Assembly: GCA_030599175.1 (NCBI GenBank)
Contig: JAUVON010000033.1
Location: forward strand, 1-14,806
Direction of reading: 5' to 3'
From: Desulfobulbaceae bacterium
GTDB taxonomy: Bacteria; Desulfobacterota; Desulfobulbia; Desulfobulbales; Desulfocapsaceae
DNA: 14,806 bases
Part shown: piece after piece, positions 6,545 to 14,519 of the stretch
Layout: the number at the start of each line of letters is the position of its first letter
How positions within the stretch are numbered: the stretch's first letter is position 1
Program-made: the position numbers and the translations under genes
Notes under the pieces: generated by a model
Told to the model about the DNA's origin: nothing
What the model saw: the letters and a program-made list of their open reading frames with translations, nothing else
Databases searched by the model: none

Positions 6545-7970
6545 TGTCTACTTCACTGTCCACTGAAATTTCAGCTCCATGGCTGTCAACAATGTTTTTC
6601 GTAATTGCCAGCCCGAGACCAGTGCCTCTATTTTTATCGGTAAAAAATGGCTTGAAAATCTGATCCACCTTCTCCTCCGGAATACCCGAACCACTGTCAC
6701 GGATAGCAATCCTGGTTCCTCCTCCTTTCAGATTGCTTGTACTCACCTGCACCTGCCCACCTTCTCCGATAGCCTGAAGAGCATTGATAACAATATTTAA
6801 CAGAGCACGATAAAAACGTTCCTCATCAAGACGACTGTCCTTCAGACCAGGTGCCAGATCCGTCACCAGTTCAATCCGCCTTTTCTTCAATTCTGGAGTA
6901 ATAAATAAAAGTACCTTCTTCACAATCAGATTGAGATTAATACGTCGCAGGCTCAACTTTTGAGGTCTGGCAAAATCAAGAAATTCAACAACTATCGAAT
7001 TCAACCTGATTGTTTCGTCAACAATTATCTTTGCCAGATGTTCATTCCCCGGCGCAAGCTTTTCTATTCTCTTTGCCAGAATTTCTGCTGTACTTCTGAC
7101 AATACCCAGAGGACTCTTTATCTCATGGGACACTGTCGCAACCATGGTGCCAAGGTGTGCCAGTCTCTCACTCTGATTCAACTTTTCTTCGAGCCTCAGT
7201 CTCTCCATTGCCCGCTTTTCCATTATTTCTCCTGCCCGGGAAACAATCGTACGCAGCACAAGAAAAAGAATGCCCATCACTACGCTGGAAACAAGAATTA
7301 TCCTCCCCTGTAAGCGGATAATGTTGGCATAGCTACGGGAAAGGTTTTTTTCTATTTCAATAACACCCATGATGAGGTTCCCTTCCTCACCATCCTGGCG
7401 CACCTGTCGAAACGGGATAAAAGTCTTTAACTCACTCTTCACATCTTCAGCCAGATGAAGCAGACTGAAAACATTGCCGCTGTATGCAAGTCTGGAATTC
7501 GATACCCCGCCCAGAGCCTTTATATATTCTTCCTCCCCCATATCTTTTTTTCCAATAAGATCAGGGGCTGTTGAATAGGAGATAATATTCATGCTCGAAT
7601 CATAAATGGTAACAGAGTCTATCTTCAGGCCCTGGATAACACCCAGTATGATCCCGTTCAACAACTCGAACTGATCAGGATTGCTTAACTTAATTCCTCC
7701 ATACCGTACGACTGCGGGAAGAACAAAACGTCTAAACACTTGCTGATTGAGGTTTTCAGCAAGGAGGAGAGAATATTCCTCGTTCTGCTCCATCATGACC
7801 TCTCTTGCATTATTAGAGATTATCCATGAAAGAAAGAGTGTAAATACCAGAATAACGACGAGGCTGGAAAAGGAAAAATATTTTACCAGCTTAAACGGCA
7901 CCAGTCCGGCTTCCAGTTTCTGTTGCCTTACAGAATCAAGGCTCTGATTCGACTGTGGAGTTTTAACCAT
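6504..7970 (-). CDS. Membrane-bound sensor histidine kinase
   Basis: This is an orphan HisKA/HATPase sensor kinase, 488 residues from ATG 7970. A membrane segment lies at about 32-52, an extracytoplasmic sensor region at about 53-222, and a second membrane segment at about 223-241. A coiled-coil linker rich in Arg, Glu and Leu follows, then the H-box VSHEIKSP with phospho-acceptor H282. The N-box NIVINALQAI is near 392-401, G1 is DSGSGIP (425-431), the F-box FKPFF is near 439-443, and G2 is GTGLGLA (449-455). No PAS or HAMP motif is obvious, and no response regulator lies next to it. ATG 7970 overlaps the radical SAM stop by 8 nt but has a weak ribosome site. A GTG at 8015, preceded by AGGAA, would add 15 residues and remains possible. 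It overlaps the fetA start by 41 nt, so signal and transporter are likely co-expressed. Confidence 0.9.
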   Translation of the reverse strand: MVKTPQSNQSLDSVRQQKLEAGLVPFKLVKYFSFSSLVVILVFTLFLSWIISNNAREVMMEQNEEYSLLLAENLNQQVFRRFVLPAVVRYGGIKLSNPDQFELLNGIILGVIQGLKIDSVTIYDSSMNIISYSTAPDLIGKKDMGEEEYIKALGGVSNSRLAYSGNVFSLLHLAEDVKSELKTFIPFRQVRQDGEEGNLIMGVIEIEKNLSRSYANIIRLQGRIILVSSVVMGILFLVLRTIVSRAGEIMEKRAMERLRLEEKLNQSERLAHLGTMVATVSHEIKSPLGIVRSTAEILAKRIEKLAPGNEHLAKIIVDETIRLNSIVVEFLDFARPQKLSLRRINLNLIVKKVLLFITPELKKRRIELVTDLAPGLKDSRLDEERFYRALLNIVINALQAIGEGGQVQVSTSNLKGGGTRIAIRDSGSGIPEEKVDQIFKPFFTDKNRGTGLGLAITKNIVDSHGAEISVDSEVDNGTTFVINIPPAK

Positions 7971-9750
7971 GACACACACCACATTTTCTGCATTTTTCTG
8001 TATCACAGGGATCACTCGTTTTTCCTGCGAAAGCCCTCTGATACTCCTGCCACAGGTAACTCTGCTTTATGGAGTGATCAATGATTGACCAGGGGAAATA
8101 ATCAGATTCATCATAACCACAGAGAGCGTATTGCTCTGCTGTAAGTCCCCTGCGTTTCATTGCCTGCTTCCATGGTATGCCATAAACTGCCATTTCCAAA
8201 AGAACGTCGGCCAGTCTGCGGTCTCCCCTTGCAAGTACAGCCTGAAACAGAACGTTATCCGGCTTGTCATGACTTACATGAACATTTGCGTAAGCTTTAA
8301 ACCCATTTTTGAGAAACTTAAGCCGGTTCTTCAGCCGGCTGATTACCTCCCTCTGATTTTTAGATTCCCCTCTATCCAGCTGTTCACTGACGCCAAAAGC
8401 GTGGAACTGGAAAGGTGTCCATGGCTTTGGAACAAAGCAGTTAATGGAGATAGTTATCTCACACAATCTTCCACGCAAACGGCCAATCGGATCAATCTTT
8501 CCTTTGATCTTATCCACAAGTTGGATAGCTTCTTCAAGATCCTTTTCAGTCTCGGTAGGCAGGCCAATCATCAGGTACAGTTTAAGTTTATAAATTCCTG
8601 CTGCAACAAGACGCTCTGCGGCACGAATAATATCCTGCTCATTCAGCCCTTTGTTAATTACAATCCGGAGTCGCTCAGAACACCCGTCAGGAGCAATGGC
8701 AACACTCTTGAGATTGCTCCCGGCAAGAAGATCGAGCAACGGTTTTGACAATCGATCAGCGCGCAGGGAGGAAAACGATAATGTACAGCCGCTTTCACCC
8801 AGATAATCTGAAAGTGTATCGAGTTCTGCAGCATTGGCCATCTCCATGCCCAGCAGCCCCACACGGTCGGTACCCTCCCACCGCTCGGCAATTCCGGCAG
8901 CCACAGCATCACCGCTCCATAATCGTGGGGGTCGGTAAATATACCCTGCAGCACAAAAACGACACCCTCTTGAACATCCCCTGCCAAGCTCAGTCAGGAA
9001 AAGATTGGAGAATTCCGCCAAGGGGGAGAGCAATTGAGAATGAGCGGCTGTAGTGCACTGTTGCTGAAATACCTTTTTTATCCTGCCAGCCAGTCCAGGG
9101 GGTGCAGAATGTCCTGCAAGACAACCATCTTTACCATATACAGGATCATAAAGAGCGGGGGCATAACATCCCTCGAACCGTTCACTCACCCCCCGCAAAA
9201 TCTCCAGCCTGGTGGCAGTAGGAAATTGACGAACCAGATAGTCCGTCATATCCTCCAGTACAGGTTCGGCTTCTCCGATAAGAAACAGGTCAACAAAAGG
9301 GGCGAGAGGTTCGGGGTTCATGAAGGTGGCAACACCTCCGCAGACAATAAGAGGTGCCTGGCCGGAGACATGCGTGTCACGATCTTTTGCAAGAGGCGCT
9401 ACACCTCCCCCGATCAGAATCTCTACCAGATGAAGATAGTCGTGCTCGAAGCTGATGGATATGAAAATAAGAGGAAACTGCGTCAGTTCTCTACCAGACT
9501 CAACAGATCGTAAATCATTACCCTTTTCAGGAAGAAAGAACCGTTCACAAACAAGAGTTTGCTGTTCATTTAGAAGTGCATAGACGAGTTGAAAACCAAG
9601 GCTGGACATTCCAACTCTATAGCTATTGGGGTAGATCAGGGCGATCGGCTGCCGCCCCGTCCATTTCTTCAGGAAACTTCCCTTTTCCTGATCCAGGAAA
9701 AGTTGTCGACTGCTGCCGACACCAAGAGACGTTTTCTTTTGCCTACCGAT
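7963..9750 (-). CDS. Radical SAM protein (TIGR03960-like, B12-binding-type N-terminal domain), probable ATC start
   Basis: This belongs to the radical SAM family often found with a Rossmann-like (B12-binding type) N-terminal part; the function is not established. The [4Fe-4S] motif is C259, C263 and C266 in GRGCSRGCRFCAAG. A C-terminal cluster CDTEKCRKCGVCHG may hold a further metal site. Substrate-side motifs such as IAPDGCSERLR and LMIGLPTET are typical. The first ATG is at 9609, but it falls inside the conserved N-terminal block ALIYPNSYRVGMSSLGFQ, so that start would cut a beta strand in half. The frame stays open upstream to a TAA inside the ftsZ end and holds no ATG, GTG or TTG. A perfect GGGGAGG (9756-9762) lies five bases before ATC 9750, the start chosen here (595 residues). 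CTG at 9672-9674 or 9693-9695 are alternatives. Its stop overlaps the kinase start by 8 nt. Confidence 0.9.
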   Translation of the reverse strand: MGRQKKTSLGVGSSRQLFLDQEKGSFLKKWTGRQPIALIYPNSYRVGMSSLGFQLVYALLNEQQTLVCERFFLPEKGNDLRSVESGRELTQFPLIFISISFEHDYLHLVEILIGGGVAPLAKDRDTHVSGQAPLIVCGGVATFMNPEPLAPFVDLFLIGEAEPVLEDMTDYLVRQFPTATRLEILRGVSERFEGCYAPALYDPVYGKDGCLAGHSAPPGLAGRIKKVFQQQCTTAAHSQLLSPLAEFSNLFLTELGRGCSRGCRFCAAGYIYRPPRLWSGDAVAAGIAERWEGTDRVGLLGMEMANAAELDTLSDYLGESGCTLSFSSLRADRLSKPLLDLLAGSNLKSVAIAPDGCSERLRIVINKGLNEQDIIRAAERLVAAGIYKLKLYLMIGLPTETEKDLEEAIQLVDKIKGKIDPIGRLRGRLCEITISINCFVPKPWTPFQFHAFGVSEQLDRGESKNQREVISRLKNRLKFLKNGFKAYANVHVSHDKPDNVLFQAVLARGDRRLADVLLEMAVYGIPWKQAMKRRGLTAEQYALCGYDESDYFPWSIIDHSIKQSYLWQEYQRAFAGKTSDPCDTEKCRKCGVCHG

Positions 9751-9755
9751 GTCAA

Positions 9756-9762
9756 CCTCCCC
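9756..9762 (-). promoter_or_regulatory. Shine-Dalgarno deciding the radical SAM start
   Basis: GGGGAGG on the minus strand lies 8 bases after the ftsZ stop and 5 bases before ATC 9748-9750. With the annotated-style ATG 9609 it would be 146 bases away and without purpose. The TTG directly behind it (9753-9755) is too close and opens a different frame of only 28 codons. Confidence 0.6.
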
Positions 9763-9770
9763 AGCCTGTG

Positions 9771-10991
9771 TTAATTTGCTTTTTTACGCAGATAGGTCGG
9801 CGTTTCTAAATAATCGTCATTCCAGTTCAAAGGACTATCGTCCTTCTCATCAGATGCATCGGAAGAACTCAGGTTATCGAACAGATCAAAATTTGACCCG
9901 GGCAAGGGTGTCACCCGCGGATGTCGATTTGGCGTAGCGGGGGATCCTGTTAAAGCTTTTTTCGGTTCCTTCTTAAGCGGCTGTTTTTTATTGTGTTCTT
10001 TCACCGGAGTAATAGTCTCTTTGTTGCTGACAATATCTCCCACTCCTGTTGCAATAACAGTGACATGCAATTCATCCCCCAGGGAGTCATCATACAGGGC
10101 TCCAATTACAACCTTGGCATCGTCATCAACTTTTTCCTGAATCAGCGCAGAAGCTTCCATAAACTCAGACATGGCAAAACTTTCTTCAGTAGCTGAGATA
10201 TTGATGAGTAAACCACGGGCACCATCAATACCAAAATCCTCAAGCAGCTGATTGTCAATCGCCTTTGTTGCTGCCTCTGTTGCTCTGTTTTCTCCGGAGG
10301 CAAACCCTGAGCCCATGATAGCCGGACCCACCTCTCTCATAACTGTCCGCAGATCTGCAAAGTCTGCATTAATTAAACCAGGCACATTAATCAGATCCGT
10401 AATACCTTTTACAGCCTGGAGCAGTACATTATCAGCCATCGCCAGCATCTCGGTAAGTTTACTGTTTTTCTGCATAATTGAGAGAAGTCTGTCATTTGGC
10501 ACAGTGATAATAGTATCGGCATACTTCTGCAGTTCCAGCCACCCTTCCTCGGCATTTCGGGATCGATATTTCCCCTCGAAACTAAAAGGTTTTGTTACTA
10601 CAGCTACGGTCAGGGCACCAAGCTCTTTGCTTGCCTTGGCCACAACAGGTGCTGCTCCGGTTCCTGTTCCTCCGCCAAGCCCGGCAGTGACAAAAACCAT
10701 ATCACTTCCTTTCAGAACCTCTTTGACCTCTTCCAGAGACTCAAGAGCGGCCAGATTCCCGGTTTCAGGATCGGCACCAGCTCCGAGCCCTTTGGTAATA
10801 CCAGGGCCTATCTGAAGACAGATATCAGCTTTTGACTGATGCAAAGCCTGTTTGTCAGTATTGGCTGTAATGAACTCAACGCCCTGAAGTCTATTGGCAA
10901 CCATGGTATTAATGGCATTACCTCCACCACCACCGATACCAATGACTTTCACAACTGCAACTCCTTCCGATTCAGGCATTCTGAACGGCAT
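9771..10991 (-). CDS. ftsZ: Cell division protein FtsZ
   Basis: FtsZ is the tubulin-like GTPase that polymerises into the Z ring at midcell. The 406 residues show the N-terminal GTP-binding strand VIGIGGGGGNAINTM (16-30), the tubulin signature GGGTGTG (106-112) and the T7 catalytic loop NADFADLR (208-215), which completes the GTPase site of the next subunit. A variable linker rich in Lys, Pro and Ser follows (about 321-390), then the conserved tail YLETPTYLRKKA (394-405), which binds FtsA and other partners. The start at ATG 10991 has AGGGGG five bases upstream. It lies 120 bp after ftsA in the same orientation; the gap holds a dyad and an AT-rich hairpin. Confidence 0.98.
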   Translation of the reverse strand: MPFRMPESEGVAVVKVIGIGGGGGNAINTMVANRLQGVEFITANTDKQALHQSKADICLQIGPGITKGLGAGADPETGNLAALESLEEVKEVLKGSDMVFVTAGLGGGTGTGAAPVVAKASKELGALTVAVVTKPFSFEGKYRSRNAEEGWLELQKYADTIITVPNDRLLSIMQKNSKLTEMLAMADNVLLQAVKGITDLINVPGLINADFADLRTVMREVGPAIMGSGFASGENRATEAATKAIDNQLLEDFGIDGARGLLINISATEESFAMSEFMEASALIQEKVDDDAKVVIGALYDDSLGDELHVTVIATGVGDIVSNKETITPVKEHNKKQPLKKEPKKALTGSPATPNRHPRVTPLPGSNFDLFDNLSSSDASDEKDDSPLNWNDDYLETPTYLRKKAN

Positions 10992-11053
10992 GTATACCCC
11001 CTGATCTATGCTTAAAACTACCGCCGTTTTCGACGATTATGAGTGTTTGCAAA

Positions 11054-11070
11054 ATTGTTACTGCAACAAT
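11054..11070. promoter_or_regulatory. Perfect 6-bp dyad between ftsA and ftsZ
   Basis: ATTGTT (11054-11059) and AACAAT (11065-11070) form an exact inverted repeat with a 5-nt centre. It is about 63 bp before the ftsZ start. TTGCAG within it and CATAAT 19 bp further on are only a poor promoter match. It may be an operator or a chance repeat. Confidence 0.3.
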
Positions 11071-11097
11071 ATAGCACCTACAGAATTCGACTGAAAC

Positions 11098-11125
11098 AAA
11101 AAATTATAGGTTCACATAATTTTTT
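11098..11125 (-). terminator. AT-only hairpin at the ftsA stop
   Basis: On the minus strand the last ftsA codons form AAAAAATTAT (11116-11125), which pairs perfectly with ATAATTTTTT (11098-11107) over an 8-nt loop containing the TGA stop. The stem has no GC pairs, so it is at most a weak attenuator between ftsA and ftsZ. It could also affect ftsA translation termination or mRNA decay. Confidence 0.3.
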
Positions 11126-12398
11126 TAAGCCAGTCCTTCACCCTGCCGACAACAGTCTGTTCCTGTCTAAAACTCTCTTTATGCTTATTTCTTCCAAACA
11201 TAACCAGACCCACGCCTGTTGTACAGCGGGGACTGTGCAGATCCTCCACCCGGCCTGTCACACCGGTCGGGTAACCAATCCTTACAGGCAGATCAAAAAT
11301 CTGTTCGGCAAGCTCCACAAGGTTCGGAAGCAATGCTGTACCGCCGGTGAGAACAACACCACCGTTGATTTTATTTTTCTGGCCCGATGCGATAAGCTCC
11401 CGATTCATCATCTCGAGAATCTCAACGATTCTTGCCTCGAGTATATCGACAAGAACTTTCTGAGTCACCTTTCTCGGCTCACGATCTCCTACTGTGGGAA
11501 CATCGACAACAAGATTCGGTTTTATAACCGAGGAAATGGCACCACCGTAATCTTCTTTCAGCCGTTCCGCTTCCTGCAGTGGTGTACGCAGTCCAACTGA
11601 AATATCATTAGTCAGATTGTGACCGCCCAGTCCAATTTCACTTGTGTGACGAATAGTTCCATCACAGAATACTGCCAGATCCGTAGTTCCTCCCCCGATA
11701 TCAATGAGAGCGACACCCAGTTCCATCTCATCGGCGCTCAAAACTGCATTTGCTGAGGCGATTGACTCCAGGACAATCTCCGCCACTTCGAGGCCTGCCT
11801 TGTTACAACAGGTTACAACATTATGTACTGCGCCGATATCGGCGGTTACAATATGAACATTCGTTACCAGGCGTACTCCGGACATACCCACTGGATTTTG
11901 AATTCCGGTATGATCATCCACCATATACTCCTGCGGCATAACATGGATAACCCGCTGATTTTCAGAAATTTTAACAGTTCTTGCAGCAGCTAAAACTTCA
12001 TCAATATCCGCCTGTTTAATCTCTCTATTATTTATGGCCAGAATTCCCGGGCTGTTAAATCCCTTGATATGATTTCCAGCAATCCCGACATATACATACA
12101 CCGAACTAAGGTCACATTTTGCTGTCTCTTCGGCAAGTGCAACCGCCCGCCGAATTGAGTTAACAGTACTCTCAATATTGACGACGACGCCCTTTTTCAG
12201 CCCCTGGGACGGTGCTGTTCCGACGCCAATTATTTCGATGCTGTCATCAAAGATCTCGCCAACTACGCAAAACACCTTAGTTGTACCAATATCAAGGCCA
12301 ACTACAAGTTCTCCATGCTCCTGATCAATGGTACCGTCGTACTCACTGTCAGGGATATGAATCTCCGGGACTTCGTCAACTTTATTTTTTTCGCTCAT
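11112..12398 (-). CDS. ftsA: Cell division protein FtsA
   Basis: FtsA is the actin-like ATPase that tethers FtsZ filaments to the membrane and recruits later divisome proteins. The 428 residues show phosphate-1 motif GLDIGTTK (34-41), the 1C/SHS2 region after about 105, phosphate-2 motif LIDIGGGTTD (231-240), adenosine motif VVLTGGTALLPNL (348-360) and a C-terminal amphipathic helix VGRVKDWLKKIM (417-428) for membrane binding. An acidic, disordered-looking N-terminus of about 30 residues precedes the actin fold, about 20 longer than in E. coli FtsA. The start at ATG 12398 has only a weak purine stretch upstream. It is preceded by a good promoter and followed by ftsZ. Confidence 0.97.
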   Translation of the reverse strand: MSEKNKVDEVPEIHIPDSEYDGTIDQEHGELVVGLDIGTTKVFCVVGEIFDDSIEIIGVGTAPSQGLKKGVVVNIESTVNSIRRAVALAEETAKCDLSSVYVYVGIAGNHIKGFNSPGILAINNREIKQADIDEVLAAARTVKISENQRVIHVMPQEYMVDDHTGIQNPVGMSGVRLVTNVHIVTADIGAVHNVVTCCNKAGLEVAEIVLESIASANAVLSADEMELGVALIDIGGGTTDLAVFCDGTIRHTSEIGLGGHNLTNDISVGLRTPLQEAERLKEDYGGAISSVIKPNLVVDVPTVGDREPRKVTQKVLVDILEARIVEILEMMNRELIASGQKNKINGGVVLTGGTALLPNLVELAEQIFDLPVRIGYPTGVTGRVEDLHSPRCTTGVGLVMFGRNKHKESFRQEQTVVGRVKDWLKKIM

Positions 12399-12459
12399 TA
12401 ATATTATTCTCGTAAAAACTTAATTATATGAAAGTCCTGTACTATTCGAGAGGAAAGGG

Positions 12460-12488
12460 ATTACATTACTTTCATGTTTTGTTGTGAA
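12460..12488 (-). promoter_or_regulatory. sigma70-like promoter for ftsA-ftsZ
   Basis: On the minus strand, -35 TTCACA (12483-12488) and -10 TGTAAT (12460-12465) are 17 bp apart and each match consensus at five of six positions. A start near 12453 gives a leader of about 55 nt before ftsA. It lies in the 122-bp gap between ftsQ and ftsA and would let ftsAZ be transcribed apart from murC-murB-ftsQ. Confidence 0.5.
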
Positions 12489-12520
12489 ATTCATTGCATG
12501 AGTATTAGATGATGGAAGGA

Positions 12521-13501
12521 TCAACCTGATTCACTCTGTGCAACAAGCACCTTATCGTTAAAATAATCCATCCGGATATATTCGACACGGGATATTATTC
12601 CTTCTCCCTTCTGTTTTTTATAGAGGGCCTGAAGAACTCTTAGTAATTTCTCATATTTCTTGTTAGTATTACCATCCCCAAAAAAAATCGGGAACGGATA
12701 TTCCACCAGATAAACCACCAGTTCACCCGCCGAGTTAACGTGAATCTCGGAAACTGCTTGTGCAGGCAGATGCGGGTTATTGCTGTTCACCTTCTGCAAA
12801 AAAAGCAATACTTCACTAAGTGCTTTTTGTTTAATATCCTGATCAGTAACCTCTGTCAATCCTGTTATAATCGGAAAATCTACATTACCTCCGACTGTGA
12901 CTGACTTAAATGGAACACCCATCTTATTAATATAGTATAACTGATCAGGATCTGAAGCTGTAGAGTGAAGCAGTGCAACGGGCACATGCTCTTTAATCTC
13001 AATTTCAACTGTTGATGGCCAGTTCCGTTTCACCTTTGCTGAAGAGACCCAGGGATTTTGCTGCAGACGCTCTTCGATTTCCGCTGTTTCCATACCCATA
13101 AGACTTGTTTGATGGAGAATAATCTGTGATTGTTCACGAAGTTGTTCATTCGAAATGGAATTGCAACCGGAAAAACCCAGCTCAGCTACCTGGAAAAACG
13201 AAATAGAGGCCAGTCCTTTCTCTACCCATATCCTCCCACCTGAAAAAACAAGCCATCCCGCCCCTGTTATGAAAAGACAGAGAACAACCCACCTGTACAG
13301 GAGTTTTCCCCTGGATACAGGTCTGCCATACCCCTCATTTTTCTTCTTTTTCTTTTCACTAACCAGATATTTAATCCTGGATAATGACCATCTCCTTTTC
13401 TGTTGACGCAGTCCATGTTCTCCAGGGGCAGCTTGAAGTGGAAATTCCCTGCTCTGGTAACCGGAACCCGATTTCTTCTTCTTGAATAGAGAGAATATCA
13501 T
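12521..13501 (-). CDS. ftsQ: Cell division protein FtsQ (POTRA domain)
   Basis: FtsQ is a bitopic inner-membrane protein that links early and late divisome parts through FtsB/FtsL. The 326 residues have a long, very basic cytoplasmic tail (1-67, including a KKKKK run at 50-54), one membrane helix (about 68-87), then a POTRA domain (about 102-172) with NPWVSSAKVKRNWPSTVEIEIKEHVPVA. The FtsQ beta domain follows, including INKMGVPF and FPIITGL. The C-terminal strand pattern is typical. The start at ATG 13501 lacks a good ribosome site (only CAAG). It sits between murB and ftsA with no ddl gene, an arrangement seen in many deltaproteobacterial lineages. The A-rich stretch coding the Lys run is a possible slippage or sequencing-error site, but the frame is intact. 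Confidence 0.93.
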   Translation of the reverse strand: MIFSLFKKKKSGSGYQSREFPLQAAPGEHGLRQQKRRWSLSRIKYLVSEKKKKKNEGYGRPVSRGKLLYRWVVLCLFITGAGWLVFSGGRIWVEKGLASISFFQVAELGFSGCNSISNEQLREQSQIILHQTSLMGMETAEIEERLQQNPWVSSAKVKRNWPSTVEIEIKEHVPVALLHSTASDPDQLYYINKMGVPFKSVTVGGNVDFPIITGLTEVTDQDIKQKALSEVLLFLQKVNSNNPHLPAQAVSEIHVNSAGELVVYLVEYPFPIFFGDGNTNKKYEKLLRVLQALYKKQKGEGIISRVEYIRMDYFNDKVLVAQSESG

Positions 13502-13550
13502 CTTGATAATTATATAAAATAAACTCGTAAAAAGGTCGATTGCAGCTATA

Positions 13551-13587
13551 GATGGCCTCGTAAATGAAGAATTTTTACGACGCCATC
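13551..13587. repeat. Two-part hairpin across the murB stop
   Basis: GATGGC (13551-13556) pairs with GCCATC (13582-13587), and TCGTAAA (13558-13564) with TTTACGA (13574-13580), separated by one C/C mismatch and closing a 9-nt loop. The right arm overlaps the murB stop codon. The word TCGTAAAAA also occurs at 13525-13533 and at 12410-12418. The hairpin lacks a U run, so it is not a classic terminator; it may be an interspersed hairpin repeat or an mRNA processing or stability site between murB and ftsQ. Confidence 0.5.
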
Positions 13588-14509
13588 ATATAAAATGAAT
13601 TTCAGGTTCCAAATCTATGCCACTATCTCTTTTGACCTTTTCCTGTATATTGCACATCAGGGTAAGCACTTCAGCAGCGGTGGCACCGCCCTGGTTGACA
13701 AGAAAATTGGCGTGATTTTCAGACACTTGCACTCCACCGACTTTCACTCCCTTAAAGCCACTGGCCTCAATCAATCTACCTGCACTGTCATTTAGCGGGT
13801 TTTTAAAAAAAGATCCGGCCGTTGCATAGCTGCCCGGCTGCTTTTCTTTTCTTTTCTTCTGAAGAGTTTGACTATACGCTCTTATTTTTCCCGGTTCATC
13901 CCGGTCCAGCCGAAAAGTAACTTCCACCACAATTGGTTTACCGGAAAACTCGCGGTAATCATGCCAGCATCTATAGCCAAAGTTCAAGTCTTTTCTGTCT
14001 ATTACCCGCTCGCCTGCATCACTCACCAGGGTAAGGTTTTCTATTACCGAAGACAGCTCGCTTCCCCAGGATCCGGCGTTCATGATAACAGCCCCTCCCA
14101 CCGTCCCCGGAATACCACCGGAAAACTCCAATCCAGTCAACCCTCTCTCCATGCAGTTCAACGCCAGACGGCCAAGACTACAACCACCTCCAACCCTGAC
14201 ATCAGTATCAATTGGGCGGTTCCCGGAACAGCTGGAAATGGCTCGAAACTCTTCACCCAGGACCAGGATCACACCTGGAAAGCCACTATCCTGGACTAAC
14301 AGGTTAGTCCCCCTGCCGATAACCCGCCATTCCACTTTCTCTTTGGCAAAAAACCTGAGTATCCCGGAAAGCTCATCCCTCTTGTTGACTCTAACAACTG
14401 CATCTGCCGGTCCACCGATTGAAAAAGAAGTATATTGACTTAACAGACAGTTCCACTCCACCGGATGTGAAACAAGATCTGCCAGACTTTCACGCTGGAA
14501 ACTATTCAT
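13586..14509 (-). CDS. murB: UDP-N-acetylenolpyruvoylglucosamine reductase
   Basis: MurB is the FAD enzyme that reduces UDP-GlcNAc-enolpyruvate with NADPH to UDP-MurNAc in the cytoplasm. The 307 residues from ATG 14509 show TSFSIGGPADAVVRV (27-41), GRGTNLLVQDSGF (65-77), GLEFSGGIPGTVGGAVIMNAG (126-146) for FAD binding, GYR (178-180), the proton-donor Ser233 in AGSFFKNP, and the terminal LEPEIHF with the catalytic Glu. The reading frame could be opened at TTG 14584, but that would overlap murC by 65 nt and has no ribosome site. ATG 14509 lies 10 bases after the murC stop, behind GAGAGTGG, and gives the normal family length. The motif order and length suit the common MurB type. Confidence 0.97.
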   Translation of the reverse strand: MNSFQRESLADLVSHPVEWNCLLSQYTSFSIGGPADAVVRVNKRDELSGILRFFAKEKVEWRVIGRGTNLLVQDSGFPGVILVLGEEFRAISSCSGNRPIDTDVRVGGGCSLGRLALNCMERGLTGLEFSGGIPGTVGGAVIMNAGSWGSELSSVIENLTLVSDAGERVIDRKDLNFGYRCWHDYREFSGKPIVVEVTFRLDRDEPGKIRAYSQTLQKKRKEKQPGSYATAGSFFKNPLNDSAGRLIEASGFKGVKVGGVQVSENHANFLVNQGGATAAEVLTLMCNIQEKVKRDSGIDLEPEIHFI

Positions 14510-14519
14510 TTTCCACTCT

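Noticed and set aside
8131..8748. 205-residue plus-strand ORF opposite the radical SAM gene
   Set aside because: Antisense shadow of a conserved coding region.
10252..10815. 187-residue plus-strand ORF opposite ftsZ
   Set aside because: It is a shadow of a highly conserved gene; low-complexity Ser/Ala/Pro text and no ribosome site.
11043..11600. 185-residue plus-strand ORF opposite ftsA
   Set aside because: Antisense shadow; the sense strand encodes clear FtsA motifs.
13502..13525. TATAAT-like box just before ftsQ
   Set aside because: No -35 element at a usable distance, and it lies about 10 bases from the start codon in a very AT-rich stretch.
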